64,000 nucleotides of DNA from Streptomyces sp. M41(2017) (GCF_002078175.1 NZ_MWFK01000005.1:1-64000); one strand, 5' to 3'; positions 37,304-45,655 are shown, counted from the stretch's first letter. Numbers and translations are program-made. The notes: generated by a model from the letters alone, not told the origin.

Positions 37304-37687
37304 TCAGTGCGGGTCGATGGGCACGGTGACGAGTCGTAGCGGGTGGTCGCGCTCGTCGAGTGCCTGGAGTGTGAAGGTGAGCAGTGCGCGGAGCAGGGCT
37401 CGTTCCCGTGCGCTGCCGGGGAGCCCGCCGACCTGGTCGACGACGCCGATCGTCTGCCCGTCGGAGTGGCCGTAGACGAGGCTGACGGGGTTCGGCGCGT
37501 AGAGCTTGGCGTACTCCTGCGCGTACTCGTTGAGAGTGCGCATGAGGTCTTCGCCGTCGATGGCGTGGCAGAGGGAGCAGATCCGGACTGAGGCCGACGC
37601 GTGCGCGGGCTTGTTGTAGGACCAGGAGTGCTCGCAGAGACTCTGGGCGCTCATCGCCTGGTGTTCGGGCATGTCAGGGGAAGCCAT
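37304..37687 (-). CDS. Hypothetical protein with cysteine/histidine motif
   Basis: The 127-residue protein has CEHSWSYNKPAHASASVRIC then SLCHAIDG, a possible zinc knuckle (residues 18-43), followed by a helical part (LLRALLTFTLQALDERDHPL). Such CxHxW...CxxCH segments resemble small zinc ribbons. Function unknown. Confidence 0.6.
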   Translation of the reverse strand: MASPDMPEHQAMSAQSLCEHSWSYNKPAHASASVRICSLCHAIDGEDLMRTLNEYAQEYAKLYAPNPVSLVYGHSDGQTIGVVDQVGGLPGSARERALLRALLTFTLQALDERDHPLRLVTVPIDPH

Positions 37688-37708
37688 GGGCGCGGGCCTT
37701 CCGTGGGG

Positions 37709-37903
37709 TTACTCGGCGGCTTCACGGCCGTCGAGGCTGTGGTGGGTGTAGACCCAGCCGTCGGATCCGTCACCCATCGGGCTGGGGCTGGGCGTGGGTC
37801 CGCACGGGCAGAGGTCGGTGAGGTCGCGGACGAGCAGGTCGTCGAGCGGGGCGACGTGGACTTCGTTGCCGCCGGTCTGCTTGGCCAGCCACTGCCCGCT
37901 CAT
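37709..37903 (-). CDS. Small hypothetical protein
   Basis: 64 residues from the ATG at 37903 (MSGQWLAKQTGGNEVHVAPL, then RDLTDLCPCGPTPSPSPMGD). It overlaps the epimerase stop (ATGA), so it is coupled to the sugar cassette. Contains CPCG, Gly/Pro-rich middle and a short end. Role unknown. Confidence 0.55.
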   Translation of the reverse strand: MSGQWLAKQTGGNEVHVAPLDDLLVRDLTDLCPCGPTPSPSPMGDGSDGWVYTHHSLDGREAAE

Positions 37904-38766
37904 GCGGCGAGCGCCCGCGCGATGCCTTCTTCGAGGCTGACGCGAGGCTGGTACACGTCGAGCATCCGCTTCGGGTCGCACACGCGGTGGTGGACGCCTT
38001 GGGGTGCGGTGGCGAGGTGCTTCAACTCGGGCTGGTAGCCGGCTGCGATAGTGACGAGGCCGGCGAGTTCGTCGAAGCTGGTCGCCCTGCCCCAGCCGAT
38101 GTTCATCGGCCCGGTGGCGTCCTGGTCGACGGCTGCGAGGGTGGCGCCGACGAGATCCGAGATGTGCACCCAGTCGCGCGTGCTACTGCCGTCGCCCCAG
38201 ATCTCGAACGGATCCTGCCGCTCGCGGGCCCGGCGGATGAACGCGGGGAACGGGTAGCAGTCGTCTTGATCTTCGCCGTAGCCGGAGAACGGCCGCAACG
38301 AGTGGACGCGGCAGCCTTCGGCTTCGGCGTACTGGGCGAGCTGCTCCCCCGCGAGCTTGGCGAGCCCGTAGGTCGCGTCGGGTCGTCCGGGCTGCTCGTA
38401 GTTGATGTCCGTCTCGACGAGCCGGTGGATCTCGCCGGGCTGCTGAAGCGCGACCGGGTAGGCGGCTGAGCTGGAGAAGTAGACGGCGCGCGGGGTGCCG
38501 GTGCGGATCAGCCACCGGAAGTACCAGGCGTCCAGCGCTAGATTGGTGGCGACCCCGAGCGGCGATCCGTCGATGCTGGCCCGGCCGCCGACGACTGCCG
38601 CGCAGTGAATGGCGAGGTCGTAGGGCCGCTGGTCGAAGCGGTACAGATCGAGTGCGTCGCGGCCGTCGATGAGGTCGACGCCGGTGACATCGTCGCCTCG
38701 CTCGTCGAGTGCGGCGTGCAGGTGGCGGCCGACGAAGCCCCGGTGGCCGGTGAGGAGAACGCGCAT
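37900..38766 (-). CDS. NAD-dependent epimerase/dehydratase, extended SDR
   Basis: The 288-residue protein starts with the Rossmann dinucleotide motif MRVLLTGHRGFVGRHLHAAL, has YFSSSAAYPVALQQP with the catalytic Ser, YGLAKLAGEQLAQYAEAEGC (the YxxxK motif) and the sugar-binding half FSGYGEDQDDCYPFPAFI, WGDGSSTRDWVHISDLV. It resembles UDP/GDP-sugar epimerases and reductases of the GDP-fucose synthase type. The substrate is not predictable. It is followed directly by methyltransferase and GT2-like genes upstream on the same transcript, forming a sugar-modification cassette. Confidence 0.9.
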   Translation of the reverse strand: MRVLLTGHRGFVGRHLHAALDERGDDVTGVDLIDGRDALDLYRFDQRPYDLAIHCAAVVGGRASIDGSPLGVATNLALDAWYFRWLIRTGTPRAVYFSSSAAYPVALQQPGEIHRLVETDINYEQPGRPDATYGLAKLAGEQLAQYAEAEGCRVHSLRPFSGYGEDQDDCYPFPAFIRRARERQDPFEIWGDGSSTRDWVHISDLVGATLAAVDQDATGPMNIGWGRATSFDELAGLVTIAAGYQPELKHLATAPQGVHHRVCDPKRMLDVYQPRVSLEEGIARALAA

Positions 38767-39365
38767 CAGCCGGCTGCCTTGACGGCCCGGTAGACGCCCC
38801 AAGGCAGGTGGCTGTCGATGGGCTCCAGTCCGATCCGCGCGCACGCCTCGTCCTGCTGTTCCTTGGACCAGGTGGTGACGCCGATCCAGCTGTCGGCTTC
38901 GGCGGGCTGGTCGCTGAGTGGCCAGTCGAGGACGAGGATCCCGCCGAGTTTCGTCGCGGCCCGCAGCTTGGCGACGATGTTGAGGCAGTCGCTGTAGCTG
39001 TGGTGGATGAGGACGGCGAGGCTGTAGACGGCGTCCATTCGGCGGCGGCCGAGGTGCTTGGCGATGCCGTCGGCGTCTGCGAGGACGGCGTCAGCGTCGG
39101 GGAGGCGTTCGGCGAGCCGTTCGAGCATGCGTGGCGAGGAGTCGACGGCGGTCACCTCGTAGCCGAGGACGGTCATGGGGATGGCGACGCGGCCGTCACC
39201 GCAGCCGAAGTCGAGCACCTTCGCCCCGTCGGGGATGACGGTGGCGAGCATCTCCGCCTGGTCCTGCCCGGACTCCCAGTACGCGTCTTCGGACACGCGG
39301 CGGAGCGGGTGAATCGCTTCGGGGTCGGCCTGATCCCAGGCCTGGATGACAGCTTCGGCGGTCAC
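38766..39365 (-). CDS. SAM-dependent class I methyltransferase
   Basis: The 199-residue protein has motif I KVLDFGCGDGRVAIPMTVLG, acidic loop VTAVDSSPRMLERL, and the central DAVYSLAVLIHHSYSDCLNI. It lacks a recognisable target domain, so it may methylate a sugar or a small molecule; in this context O-methylation of a virion glycan is an attractive inference. The coding overlap with both neighbours shows co-translation with epimerase and GT2-like genes. Confidence 0.88.
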   Translation of the reverse strand: MTAEAVIQAWDQADPEAIHPLRRVSEDAYWESGQDQAEMLATVIPDGAKVLDFGCGDGRVAIPMTVLGYEVTAVDSSPRMLERLAERLPDADAVLADADGIAKHLGRRRMDAVYSLAVLIHHSYSDCLNIVAKLRAATKLGGILVLDWPLSDQPAEADSWIGVTTWSKEQQDEACARIGLEPIDSHLPWGVYRAVKAAG

Positions 39366-40072
39366 GCTGCCTCCTCGACGAGCTTCCGCAGCTTGACGAG
39401 GTCGGCTTCGAGCCCGCCGTTGTCGCGGTAGTCGATGTAGGCGGCGCCGTCAGCCTGGGAGCGTTCCGGGCTGTTGCAGTCCTCGTAGACGGCGTCGAGG
39501 CTGGCCTTCCCGGCGGCCGGGTGCAGGTGCTCGATGACCATGTCGTCGAGGTAGGTGATCCGTCCCATGCCCTTCCCCCAGTCGAGCCAGACGAGGTCGA
39601 GGCAGAGGTGGACGAGCTGTGGCGGCGCCATGTAGTCCAGCGTCGTGACGATGTCGGAGGTCATTGCGACGGCGGTGGCCATGGCTTGGCCTTGGAGCAG
39701 GTCGTTGCCGTAGACGATGCCGGGGCCGCCGGACAGGCACTCCCGGATCCGGGCGTCCCACGCCATCGTTGCGGCCCGGGGCCGGTGGTCGTCGCCCATG
39801 AAGGCGAGGTACCGGTAGTTGGGGGCGTTCTTCACCGCGGCCTGGTTGAGGGTGCCGCACAGCCGCTTCCGCGCCCAGAACACAAACCGCACCCGCTGGT
39901 CGTCGGCGAGATCCTTCGCCAGCGCCTTGTACGCGGCAAGCTCCGGATCGTCCTTGTCGACACAGAACAGCAGGTCGGCGGTCGCCCCGGTGTCGTCCCA
40001 CGCCTGCACGATCTCGGGCACGGCCTGGGGTCGGCCGCGGGTGGGGATGATGACGAGCAGGTCGTCGGCCAT
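39362..40072 (-). CDS. GT2-like glycosyltransferase (GT-A fold)
   Basis: The 236-residue protein begins LLVIIPTRGRPQAVPEIVQA, continues TADLLFCVDKDDPELAAYKA and LCGTLNQAAVKNAPNYRYLA, then FMGDDHRPRAATMAWD, where GDDH takes the place of the DxD metal site. IVYGNDLLQGQ and LDDMVIEHLHP follow. It would add a sugar to a protein or glycan. Its stop overlaps the methyltransferase start. Placement between fibre genes and the epimerase suggests that fibres or tail proteins could be acceptors. Confidence 0.85.
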   Translation of the reverse strand: MADDLLVIIPTRGRPQAVPEIVQAWDDTGATADLLFCVDKDDPELAAYKALAKDLADDQRVRFVFWARKRLCGTLNQAAVKNAPNYRYLAFMGDDHRPRAATMAWDARIRECLSGGPGIVYGNDLLQGQAMATAVAMTSDIVTTLDYMAPPQLVHLCLDLVWLDWGKGMGRITYLDDMVIEHLHPAAGKASLDAVYEDCNSPERSQADGAAYIDYRDNGGLEADLVKLRKLVEEAA

Positions 40073-40084
40073 GGCGCGGGCTCC

Positions 40085-40372
40085 TCAGTTGATCGTGAAG
40101 CGCGGGGATTTGATGACGGGCCGCTCTGGTGGGGCCTGGATGCGCACCCAGGTCCGGTAGGTGCCGGGTCCGGGGTCGATGGCGCCGTCGGGGCCGATGA
40201 GGATCATCGCGACGTGATGCCCGTTGTCGGTGCCCCAGGCGGCGGCATGCCAGTCGCCTGGCTCGGGCCGTTCACCGTCTTCGAGGACGGCGACCTCGAC
40301 CGTGTATCCGGCGGGGTCGCCGCTGCCCGCGGTGACGGGGGTCATCAGATATTCGCTGCTCTCGCGTTCCAC
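40085..40372 (-). CDS. Small beta-rich protein next to the long fibre
   Basis: The 95-residue protein (SEYLMTPVTAGSGDPAGYTV, EVAVLEDGERPEPGDWHAAA, then TYRTWVRIQAPPERPVIKSP) resembles small fibre-associated proteins of actinophages, with an Ig-like strand pattern. It is 8 bases from the fibre stop. Possible chaperone or tail component. Confidence 0.65.
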   Translation of the reverse strand: MERESSEYLMTPVTAGSGDPAGYTVEVAVLEDGERPEPGDWHAAAWGTDNGHHVAMILIGPDGAIDPGPGTYRTWVRIQAPPERPVIKSPRFTIN

Positions 40373-40380
40373 CAGACCCC

Positions 40381-43140
40381 CTACGTGTGCGGCTGCTGCG
40401 CTCTCCAGGAGCTGTACGGCGCGCCGGCTTCATGCCGGGGGCGGAGGGTTCCTGCGGCCCAGCGGGTGCGGGGGGCTCCGGCGGTGAGCGTGTCGAGTTG
40501 TTCGACGGGCCCGGGTCCGGTGACGCCGCCTGCCGCGATGAGGGCTGCGAGGACGGCGAGTTGGCCGGTGATTTTCCGCGTGACGGCGGGGGTTGCGCTC
40601 GTCGTCGCTGTGACGGCGAGGCTGGCTGTGCTGGTGACGGCGACAGTCCCGCTGGCGGCCAGGCTCGCGGTGGCGGTGAGCGCGGCGGATCCGTCGCCTG
40701 CAGCGGTAACGGTTCCGTCGGCGGTTGCCGTTGCGGTCGCCGCGAGTTGCGCGCCACCCGCGGTGGCAAGGTCACCGTGGGCGGTCGTGCCCGCGCTGAC
40801 GTCCAGAGTGTCCGCGGGGGCGGAGGTGCCGAGCGCACCTTCGGCTGCTGTCCCCGCGGTAGCTGTGAGGCTCCCGCCGCTGGCCGTTGCGCGGGTTCCC
40901 GCTGCCGCCGCGGTAGCAGTGGCGTCGAGGAGTCCGTTGCCGGCTGCCGCGGTTTGGCCGTCGGCGATGAGGCCAGCGGTTGCCGTGAGGCTGGCCGACG
41001 ATTCGCCTGCCGCGCTGACCGCGCCTGCCGCAGTGGCGGTCGCGGTGGCCGCGAGTACGGCGGCGGCCTGGCTGGACGCTGCCCCGCCGGCTGCCGCTGT
41101 CGCGACGGCGGTCAGGTCTGCCGAGCCTTGTGCGGCTCGAATTCCGTCGCTGGTGGCGGTCGCGGTCGCCGCGAGGTCTGCGGTGCCGGTTCGGCCGGGA
41201 ACGCCCGAGGCGGCCAGGCCTGCCACGGCTGCGAGTTCTCCGCCCGCTGTTGCCGCGACTGTGCCGCTGGCGGATCCGGTTGCGGCGGCGGTGAGGCTGC
41301 CAGCCCCGGTCGCTGCACGGTCGCCGCTGCTCGTGGCGGTGGCCGTGACGGCCAGGTCGCCGGCGAGGTCGCGCCCGACGCTGCCGCTGGCCGCGATGGT
41401 TGCTGTACCCGCGAGGCTGCTCGCTCCGGTGCCTGCGACGGCTCCTGCCGAGGTCGCTGTGCCGGTGGCCGCGAGTGCTGCCTGGCCGCTGGCCGCCCTG
41501 GCGCCTGCGCTGCTCGTCGTCGCAGTGACCGCGAGGCTTCCTACTCCGACCGTGCTGGTGGTACCAGCCGCTGTCGGTGCGGCCGTGGCGGCGAGTGTTG
41601 CTGCCCCTGCCGCTGCGGTCATTCCGGCTGCTGTCGGGGATGCGGTGGCGGTGAGCGTGCCAGCGCTGGCCGTTGCAGACGACCCGGCGGCCGTGAGGGC
41701 TGCGGTCGCGGCGAGCGTGGCGGCACCGGCCGCGTCGCGGGTACCGGTCGCACTGCTGACGGCGGTTGCCGCGAGGGTGGCGCTGCCTGCCGCGGCAACG
41801 GCCCCTGAGGCGGATGCGGTTGCTACTGCGGCGAGGCTTCCACCAGCCGCTGTCGCCCGCTGTCCTGTTGCGGTGGGGCTGGCGGTCGCGGCGAGCGTCC
41901 CGCTGCCCGAGCCGCCGAGAGCGCCGGTTGCTGTCGCGGTGGCGGCGCCGGTGAGGCTTCCGTCGCCGGTGACCGCGTTGACGGGCACGTACTCGACGAG
42001 CGCCCACGCGGTGGAGATGCGGCGGGTAGTGGTCTGAGAGGTGTTGGAGCGGTAGCCGATCTGCGCGTTGGCGAGGGTGGCTGCCGTCCAGGCGGTGCTG
42101 GTCTGCGGATTGCTGTAGGCGGTGAGCTGGTACAGGCGGGGGACGGCCGCTTTGTGCGTCGACCAGCCGTTGACGTTGACGGAAGTCGACGCGGATTCGG
42201 AGACGGTGCCGCCGGACTGGCCTTTGATGCGGGTGACGATGCTCGCTGCGGTGGTGGCGTTGGAGCCGATCCGCACGCCGACGGAGACGAGGCTGATCGC
42301 GTCGGAGGCGCCGATCCCTGCGCTAGTCGGGGAGGTGAGGGTGAAGTCGTCGATCGTGGTGGTGCCCGTGGCGATCGTCGAGTTGTAGCTGGTCGCGTCG
42401 TTGGGCGTGACTTCGTTGACGCGGGTCCAGTTGTTCGCGGCGCCCGCGGTGCCGCCGACGACGGTGGCGAAGCCGTTGTTGTCGCCCTGCCCTGCGGGCT
42501 GGAGGTGGACCACGGTGCCGGGGCCGGGGAGGCCGGTCTGTGCCGTGCCCGTCGTGTCGTTGACGGCGATGTCGTCGATGCAGATGTCCAGCGAGTTCGC
42601 TGACTGGAGGGCGCCGGCACGGACGCGACTGAACCCGTTGATGTTGGTGCACATCTGGTCGCTGACCAGGGTGCCGTCGATGTACAGCTTGAACGCGGAG
42701 GTCCCGGCCGTGATCGTGCCCGCGACGTCGTTGAAGTCCGCTTCGATCCGGTACCACTGGCCGATGCTGAGCGGGCTGGTGGCGGAGCCGAGGTCACTGC
42801 TGGCCTGATCGTCGCGGAGGACCAGGCTGCCGTCGGTCTTCAGCCGGATCATGCCGGGGAAGTAGCCGGACTGGCCGATCCCGTACACATTGCAGTCGGC
42901 GGCCGGGAGCGCGTTGATGTACAGGTAGAAGCGGTGGAATGTCCGCATGACGACACCGCTGGTCAGCTGGTGCTCGATGTAGGACGTGCCCGCGGTCGGG
43001 GTGACGCGCAGGGAGGCCGCGCCGCCGCGGTGGATGCTGGTGGAGATGGCCGGTGAGCCGCCGACGGTGTTGACGTCCTGCGTCTCGACGAGGGCTGTCA
43101 CGGACTGGAGCTCGAAGCCGCACGTCCACATCCGCGCCAC
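40381..43140 (-). CDS. Large fibre protein with lectin-like head and 20-residue repeats
   Basis: The 919-residue protein has a concanavalin/LamG-like N-terminal domain (residues 1-210: SFHRFYLYINALP-like RTFHRFYLYINALPAADCNV, WYRIEADFNDVAGTITAGTS, LDICIDDIAVNDTTG), a second beta region to about 390, and then about 22 tandem repeats of 20 residues (397-860) of the type AGAATLAATAALTAAGSSAT. The C-terminus is basic and Pro-rich. It is probably an adhesin or whisker-like fibre. The repeats would form a long rod, perhaps a beta-solenoid. Confidence 0.8.
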   Translation of the reverse strand: MARMWTCGFELQSVTALVETQDVNTVGGSPAISTSIHRGGAASLRVTPTAGTSYIEHQLTSGVVMRTFHRFYLYINALPAADCNVYGIGQSGYFPGMIRLKTDGSLVLRDDQASSDLGSATSPLSIGQWYRIEADFNDVAGTITAGTSAFKLYIDGTLVSDQMCTNINGFSRVRAGALQSANSLDICIDDIAVNDTTGTAQTGLPGPGTVVHLQPAGQGDNNGFATVVGGTAGAANNWTRVNEVTPNDATSYNSTIATGTTTIDDFTLTSPTSAGIGASDAISLVSVGVRIGSNATTAASIVTRIKGQSGGTVSESASTSVNVNGWSTHKAAVPRLYQLTAYSNPQTSTAWTAATLANAQIGYRSNTSQTTTRRISTAWALVEYVPVNAVTGDGSLTGAATATATGALGGSGSGTLAATASPTATGQRATAAGGSLAAVATASASGAVAAAGSATLAATAVSSATGTRDAAGAATLAATAALTAAGSSATASAGTLTATASPTAAGMTAAAGAATLAATAAPTAAGTTSTVGVGSLAVTATTSSAGARAASGQAALAATGTATSAGAVAGTGASSLAGTATIAASGSVGRDLAGDLAVTATATSSGDRAATGAGSLTAAATGSASGTVAATAGGELAAVAGLAASGVPGRTGTADLAATATATSDGIRAAQGSADLTAVATAAAGGAASSQAAAVLAATATATAAGAVSAAGESSASLTATAGLIADGQTAAAGNGLLDATATAAAAGTRATASGGSLTATAGTAAEGALGTSAPADTLDVSAGTTAHGDLATAGGAQLAATATATADGTVTAAGDGSAALTATASLAASGTVAVTSTASLAVTATTSATPAVTRKITGQLAVLAALIAAGGVTGPGPVEQLDTLTAGAPRTRWAAGTLRPRHEAGAPYSSWRAQQPHT

Positions 43141-43173
43141 GGCGACCTCCCGACGGTCAGGCCGCGGTCAGGA

Positions 43174-43569
43174 TCAGGAGGCCTGCGGTGAGAGGGAGAG
43201 GCTGAGCGACGTCGCCGTGAACGTGTCGCCCGACGACCACGCCTTCGACGAGCTGAGGGCGACGGAGAACAGGAACGTGCCGCCGGAGGCTGCGGACCAT
43301 ACGGAGATGTCGGTGATCGTCTCGCTGGTGCCGCCGTTCGTCCACGACGGGTTAGTGCCGGTGAGGGCGAGCGCGGACCCGGACGAGGACGCGGCGAACG
43401 TGAAGACGGGCCGGGTCGTCGAGCCGGCGGACACCGCGGTGGTTCCGGCCGCCCCGGGGTTCGCGGTGTGGATCTGCGCGTAGGTGGTGATCGGCCCATA
43501 GGCCGCGCCGGCCGTCCGCAGGGTGTTGAGCCAGCTGGATACCAGGGAGGTGGAGAGGCCCTCAGCCAT
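43174..43569 (-). CDS. Phage tail fibre-type protein
   Basis: The 131-residue protein (MAEGLSTSLVSSWLNTLRTA, then YGPITTYAQIHTANPGAAGT and DISVWSAASGGTFLFSVALS) matches the small tail fibre or head fibre family common in actinophages, with the QIHTANPGAAGT signature. It is beta-rich. The large repeat fibre follows 33 bases downstream. Its start overlaps the upstream 38-residue gene by 8 bases. Confidence 0.8.
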   Translation of the reverse strand: MAEGLSTSLVSSWLNTLRTAGAAYGPITTYAQIHTANPGAAGTTAVSAGSTTRPVFTFAASSSGSALALTGTNPSWTNGGTSETITDISVWSAASGGTFLFSVALSSSKAWSSGDTFTATSLSLSLSPQAS

Positions 43570-43678
43570 CGGTGTTCGTCTCCTCTGTGTCGGGAGACGC
43601 GTCGGCCTCCGGCTGCGGGGGGTGGGTGACTTCGCCCTCGGCGTGGAGGGTGATCGTGATCGTGTGCGTGTCGGCCAC
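43562..43678 (-). CDS. 38-residue acidic protein at the head of the late operon
   Basis: From the GTG at 43678 it encodes VADTHTITITLHAEGEVTHP followed by an acidic Glu/Asp-rich tail, ending inside the start of the fibre gene. Short strand-plus-acidic-tail peptides of this kind are found before fibre genes in Streptomyces phages. Coding confidence rests on the overlap and the composition. Confidence 0.5.
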   Translation of the reverse strand: MADTHTITITLHAEGEVTHPPQPEADASPDTEETNTDG

Positions 43679-43845
43679 GGCGGCCTCCGTTCGCGTGAGT
43701 TCCGCTGGGGACGTTCGGGGAGCGCCGCCGTTCCGGAGTCGAACCGGGACTGGCCAGCTGTGGACGACAGCCCTCGTCTGCCGACGACGTCCCGGCTTAG
43801 CGGTCCCGCCGCCCGGCGCTGGGGGCGTAAGAGGCGGCGGGACGA

Positions 43846-44064
43846 TCAGGGGTGTGGGCCTCGGGCGGCGCCAGAGAATGGGAGCTCGGTGGCGTCAGCG
43901 GATCCGAGGTCGTGCTCGGCGACGTGGTCACGCACGACCGCCAGGTCGAACGAGAGGTACATCGTCGAGCCGGACTGGCCCGCGAACGGGACAGCGGACA
44001 CGGGGATATCGAGGCCTGCGGCACAGACGGGACAGGTGATCGTGCTGGTTCCGACTGCTGCCAC
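43846..44064 (-). CDS. Small CPVC zinc-type protein
   Basis: The 72-residue product from GTG at 44064 begins MAAVGTSTITCPVCAAGLDI, has a folded middle (STMYLSFDLAVVRDHVAEHD) and a Pro-rich end. CPVC with a later HVAEH could make a single zinc site. It is separated from the 38-residue gene by 167 bases that hold GC-rich hairpins (see rejected tRNA-like element). Role unknown. Confidence 0.6.
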   Translation of the reverse strand: MAAVGTSTITCPVCAAGLDIPVSAVPFAGQSGSTMYLSFDLAVVRDHVAEHDLGSADATELPFSGAARGPHP

Positions 44065-44182
44065 GGTCTGCCTCCCATGTGTTGTGCGTCCGCCCCAGAC
44101 CCCCACAGGACTGGGGCGGACGAGGGGGCCGAGCGCGTGGCGCTTCAAGGCCCGGCCTGCGCGACCACCCGCGCAGGGGCTT

Positions 44183-44428
44183 TCAGGCGGCGTGAGCGTC
44201 TGCCTCGCGCGCCGGGATTTTCGGGGGCGGCGTGGGGGTGATGACCCGCTGGGTTTCCTTGTCCCGTTCAGCGGGATCGATCTCCATCAGGTCGTACCGG
44301 GCGTTGCGGCCCTTGCCGTAGACCTTGATGCGCCCTTCGGATGCCCAGCGCCAGATCGTGCCGACGGGACGGCCGGTCCAGTAGGCGGCGTCTGCTGCGG
44401 TAGCGAGTGCGATGGAGGGCACGGTCAC
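44183..44428 (-). CDS. Small helix-turn-helix protein, excisionase/MerR-like
   Basis: The 81-residue protein has LATAADAAYWTGRPVGTIWR, then WASEGRIKVYGKGRNARYDL, the typical helix-turn-helix plus wing of small MerR/excisionase-like DNA-binding proteins. It is a candidate recombination directionality factor or late regulator, but lies 34 kb away from the integrase. A hairpin separates it from the gene upstream. Confidence 0.75.
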   Translation of the reverse strand: MTVPSIALATAADAAYWTGRPVGTIWRWASEGRIKVYGKGRNARYDLMEIDPAERDKETQRVITPTPPPKIPAREADAHAA

Positions 44429-44444
44429 CTCCGGGAACGACGAA

Positions 44445-44466
44445 GGCCACCCGGTGCCGGGTGGCC
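44445..44466. terminator. Short perfect hairpin terminator
   Basis: GGCCACCCGG and CCGGGTGGCC pair over a two-base loop between the small HTH gene and the GIY-YIG-like gene. Confidence 0.65.
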
Positions 44467-44545
44467 TCAGCGCGAAGTTCTGCTATCTGAGCAGATGATC
44501 GCTTCGGTGATCGGGTTTTGTCAACCCACCGATGTCAACAGCCCC

Positions 44546-45319
44546 TCACGCCACGTTGCGGCGTTTCTCCGTCAGAGACTTGAGGTCCGCCAGGAGGTAC
44601 AGCTTGGTGCCGCTGGAGTCTTTCAGTAGGTGATGCAGCTTGCCTCTATGGACCCAGACGTGAGCGGTACCAAGCCTGATGCCGAGGGCGCGAGTCCCGG
44701 CTTCCAGCGTGACCAGGTGTGGGGTCATCGGTACGTCGGGAAGCCGCAACCGTCCGGGCTTTTGAGCGAGGTTGGCCAGTGTTGGCCAGCTCGGGTCGGG
44801 CGACCCGTGTGCGGAACGGACGGCTTCGATGTGCGCGTCGAGGATTTCGTCGCGGTGGAAGTACTCGGCTCCACGGCTGATCCGAAGGGCTTTGAACTCC
44901 TCGTGCCTCGCCGCCTCTTCGGGACGTCCGCCCGGCTCCCACGCAAGGACAGCATCAGGGATGAGATTCCCGAAGCGCTTATGCGGCTGCGAGGTGTATC
45001 CGATCTTCACTAGCGACCCGCGCTGCGCGTAGTAGACGATCGACTCCGGGAAACGGCTGGGCTGCCGGTCCGCTTCATTCTGTAGATGGCGCGCATGCTT
45101 GCCGCGTCCCTCTTTGATGGCCTCGGCGATCGTCTCGCTGTCGAACTCTCCGCCCTCGCGTCGGATCCTCTGAAGTTCTGCCGCGATGAACATGAACGCC
45201 GGATCGCTCTGGTCGACTACGCCGATGAGGCTCTGAACGCTTGGGCGCACACCCGCCGACGCGGTTTCCGCTCTCCCGTATGGGCGGGCTAGTGGGGCCT
45301 TGCGGTTACTCTGAACCAT
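44546..45319 (-). CDS. GIY-YIG-like (T5orf172/MUG113-type) protein
   Basis: The 257-residue protein has a central domain (residues 90-165) with SIVYYAQRGSLVKIGYTSQP, HKRFGNLIPDAVLAWEPGGR and EEFKALRISRGAEYFHRDEI, which fits the T5orf172/MUG113 branch of GIY-YIG nucleases: VYYAQ.. replaces GIY, IGYT the YIG, and the EYF segment closes it. The N-terminus is helical, and the C-terminus (LGTAHVWVHRGKLHHLLKDS) looks like a small DNA-binding part. Its task is unclear; such proteins occur in phages as regulators or homing-type enzymes. Confidence 0.75.
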   Translation of the reverse strand: MVQSNRKAPLARPYGRAETASAGVRPSVQSLIGVVDQSDPAFMFIAAELQRIRREGGEFDSETIAEAIKEGRGKHARHLQNEADRQPSRFPESIVYYAQRGSLVKIGYTSQPHKRFGNLIPDAVLAWEPGGRPEEAARHEEFKALRISRGAEYFHRDEILDAHIEAVRSAHGSPDPSWPTLANLAQKPGRLRLPDVPMTPHLVTLEAGTRALGIRLGTAHVWVHRGKLHHLLKDSSGTKLYLLADLKSLTEKRRNVA

Positions 45320-45433
45320 GTCGATCTGCTTTCTCCAGGTCGGCCACGCCCCGGGATCGGTCGCACGATCGCCGGGGTCTCAACTGCCCCAATTCTACCG
45401 TCCTTTGGATCTATTCGGCGGGATTCGCGCAGG

Positions 45434-45655
45434 TCAACGGACGGATGCCGTGTCGCTACGTGGAGCGTTCCGGCAGATCCAGAACAGCAGTGCGGACAGT
45501 CCGCAGATTCCAACGGCGCAGATGATCAATCCGATGCCGCCGATGATGTGTTCCAGGTCGCCCCAGAAGTAGCTGACGCCGAGGGCGCCGACGCCCAGCC
45601 CGAGCAGGCACGTCAATACGGAAAGCACGCATCCGGCGATGTTCGACCCGCTCAC
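45434..45655 (-). CDS. Small membrane protein
   Basis: The 73-residue protein from the GTG at 45655 has two membrane segments (CVLSVLTCLLGLGVGALGVS and IIGGIGLIICAVGICGLSAL) and short soluble ends. It is coupled to the DUF6221-like gene by GTGA overlap. Role unknown; small two-helix membrane proteins are common in Streptomyces plasmids. Confidence 0.65.
   Translation of the reverse strand: MSGSNIAGCVLSVLTCLLGLGVGALGVSYFWGDLEHIIGGIGLIICAVGICGLSALLFWICRNAPRSDTASVR

Noticed and set aside
40600..41960. Possible CRISPR-like repeat array
   Set aside because: The repeats are degenerate, 60 bases long, in frame and encode a 20-residue protein repeat; there are no spacers.
39521..42037. Long Ala/Val-rich plus-strand frame opposite the GT2-like and fibre genes
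   Set aside because: It mirrors the tandem repeats of the fibre gene; the repeat produces stop-free frames on both strands.
43700..43800. tRNA-like element on the minus strand with GGTTCGACTCC
   Set aside because: The T-loop match is good, but only four of five T-stem pairs form, the acceptor stem does not close at the right distance and the anticodon loop lacks U33. Probably chance or a decayed attachment remnant.
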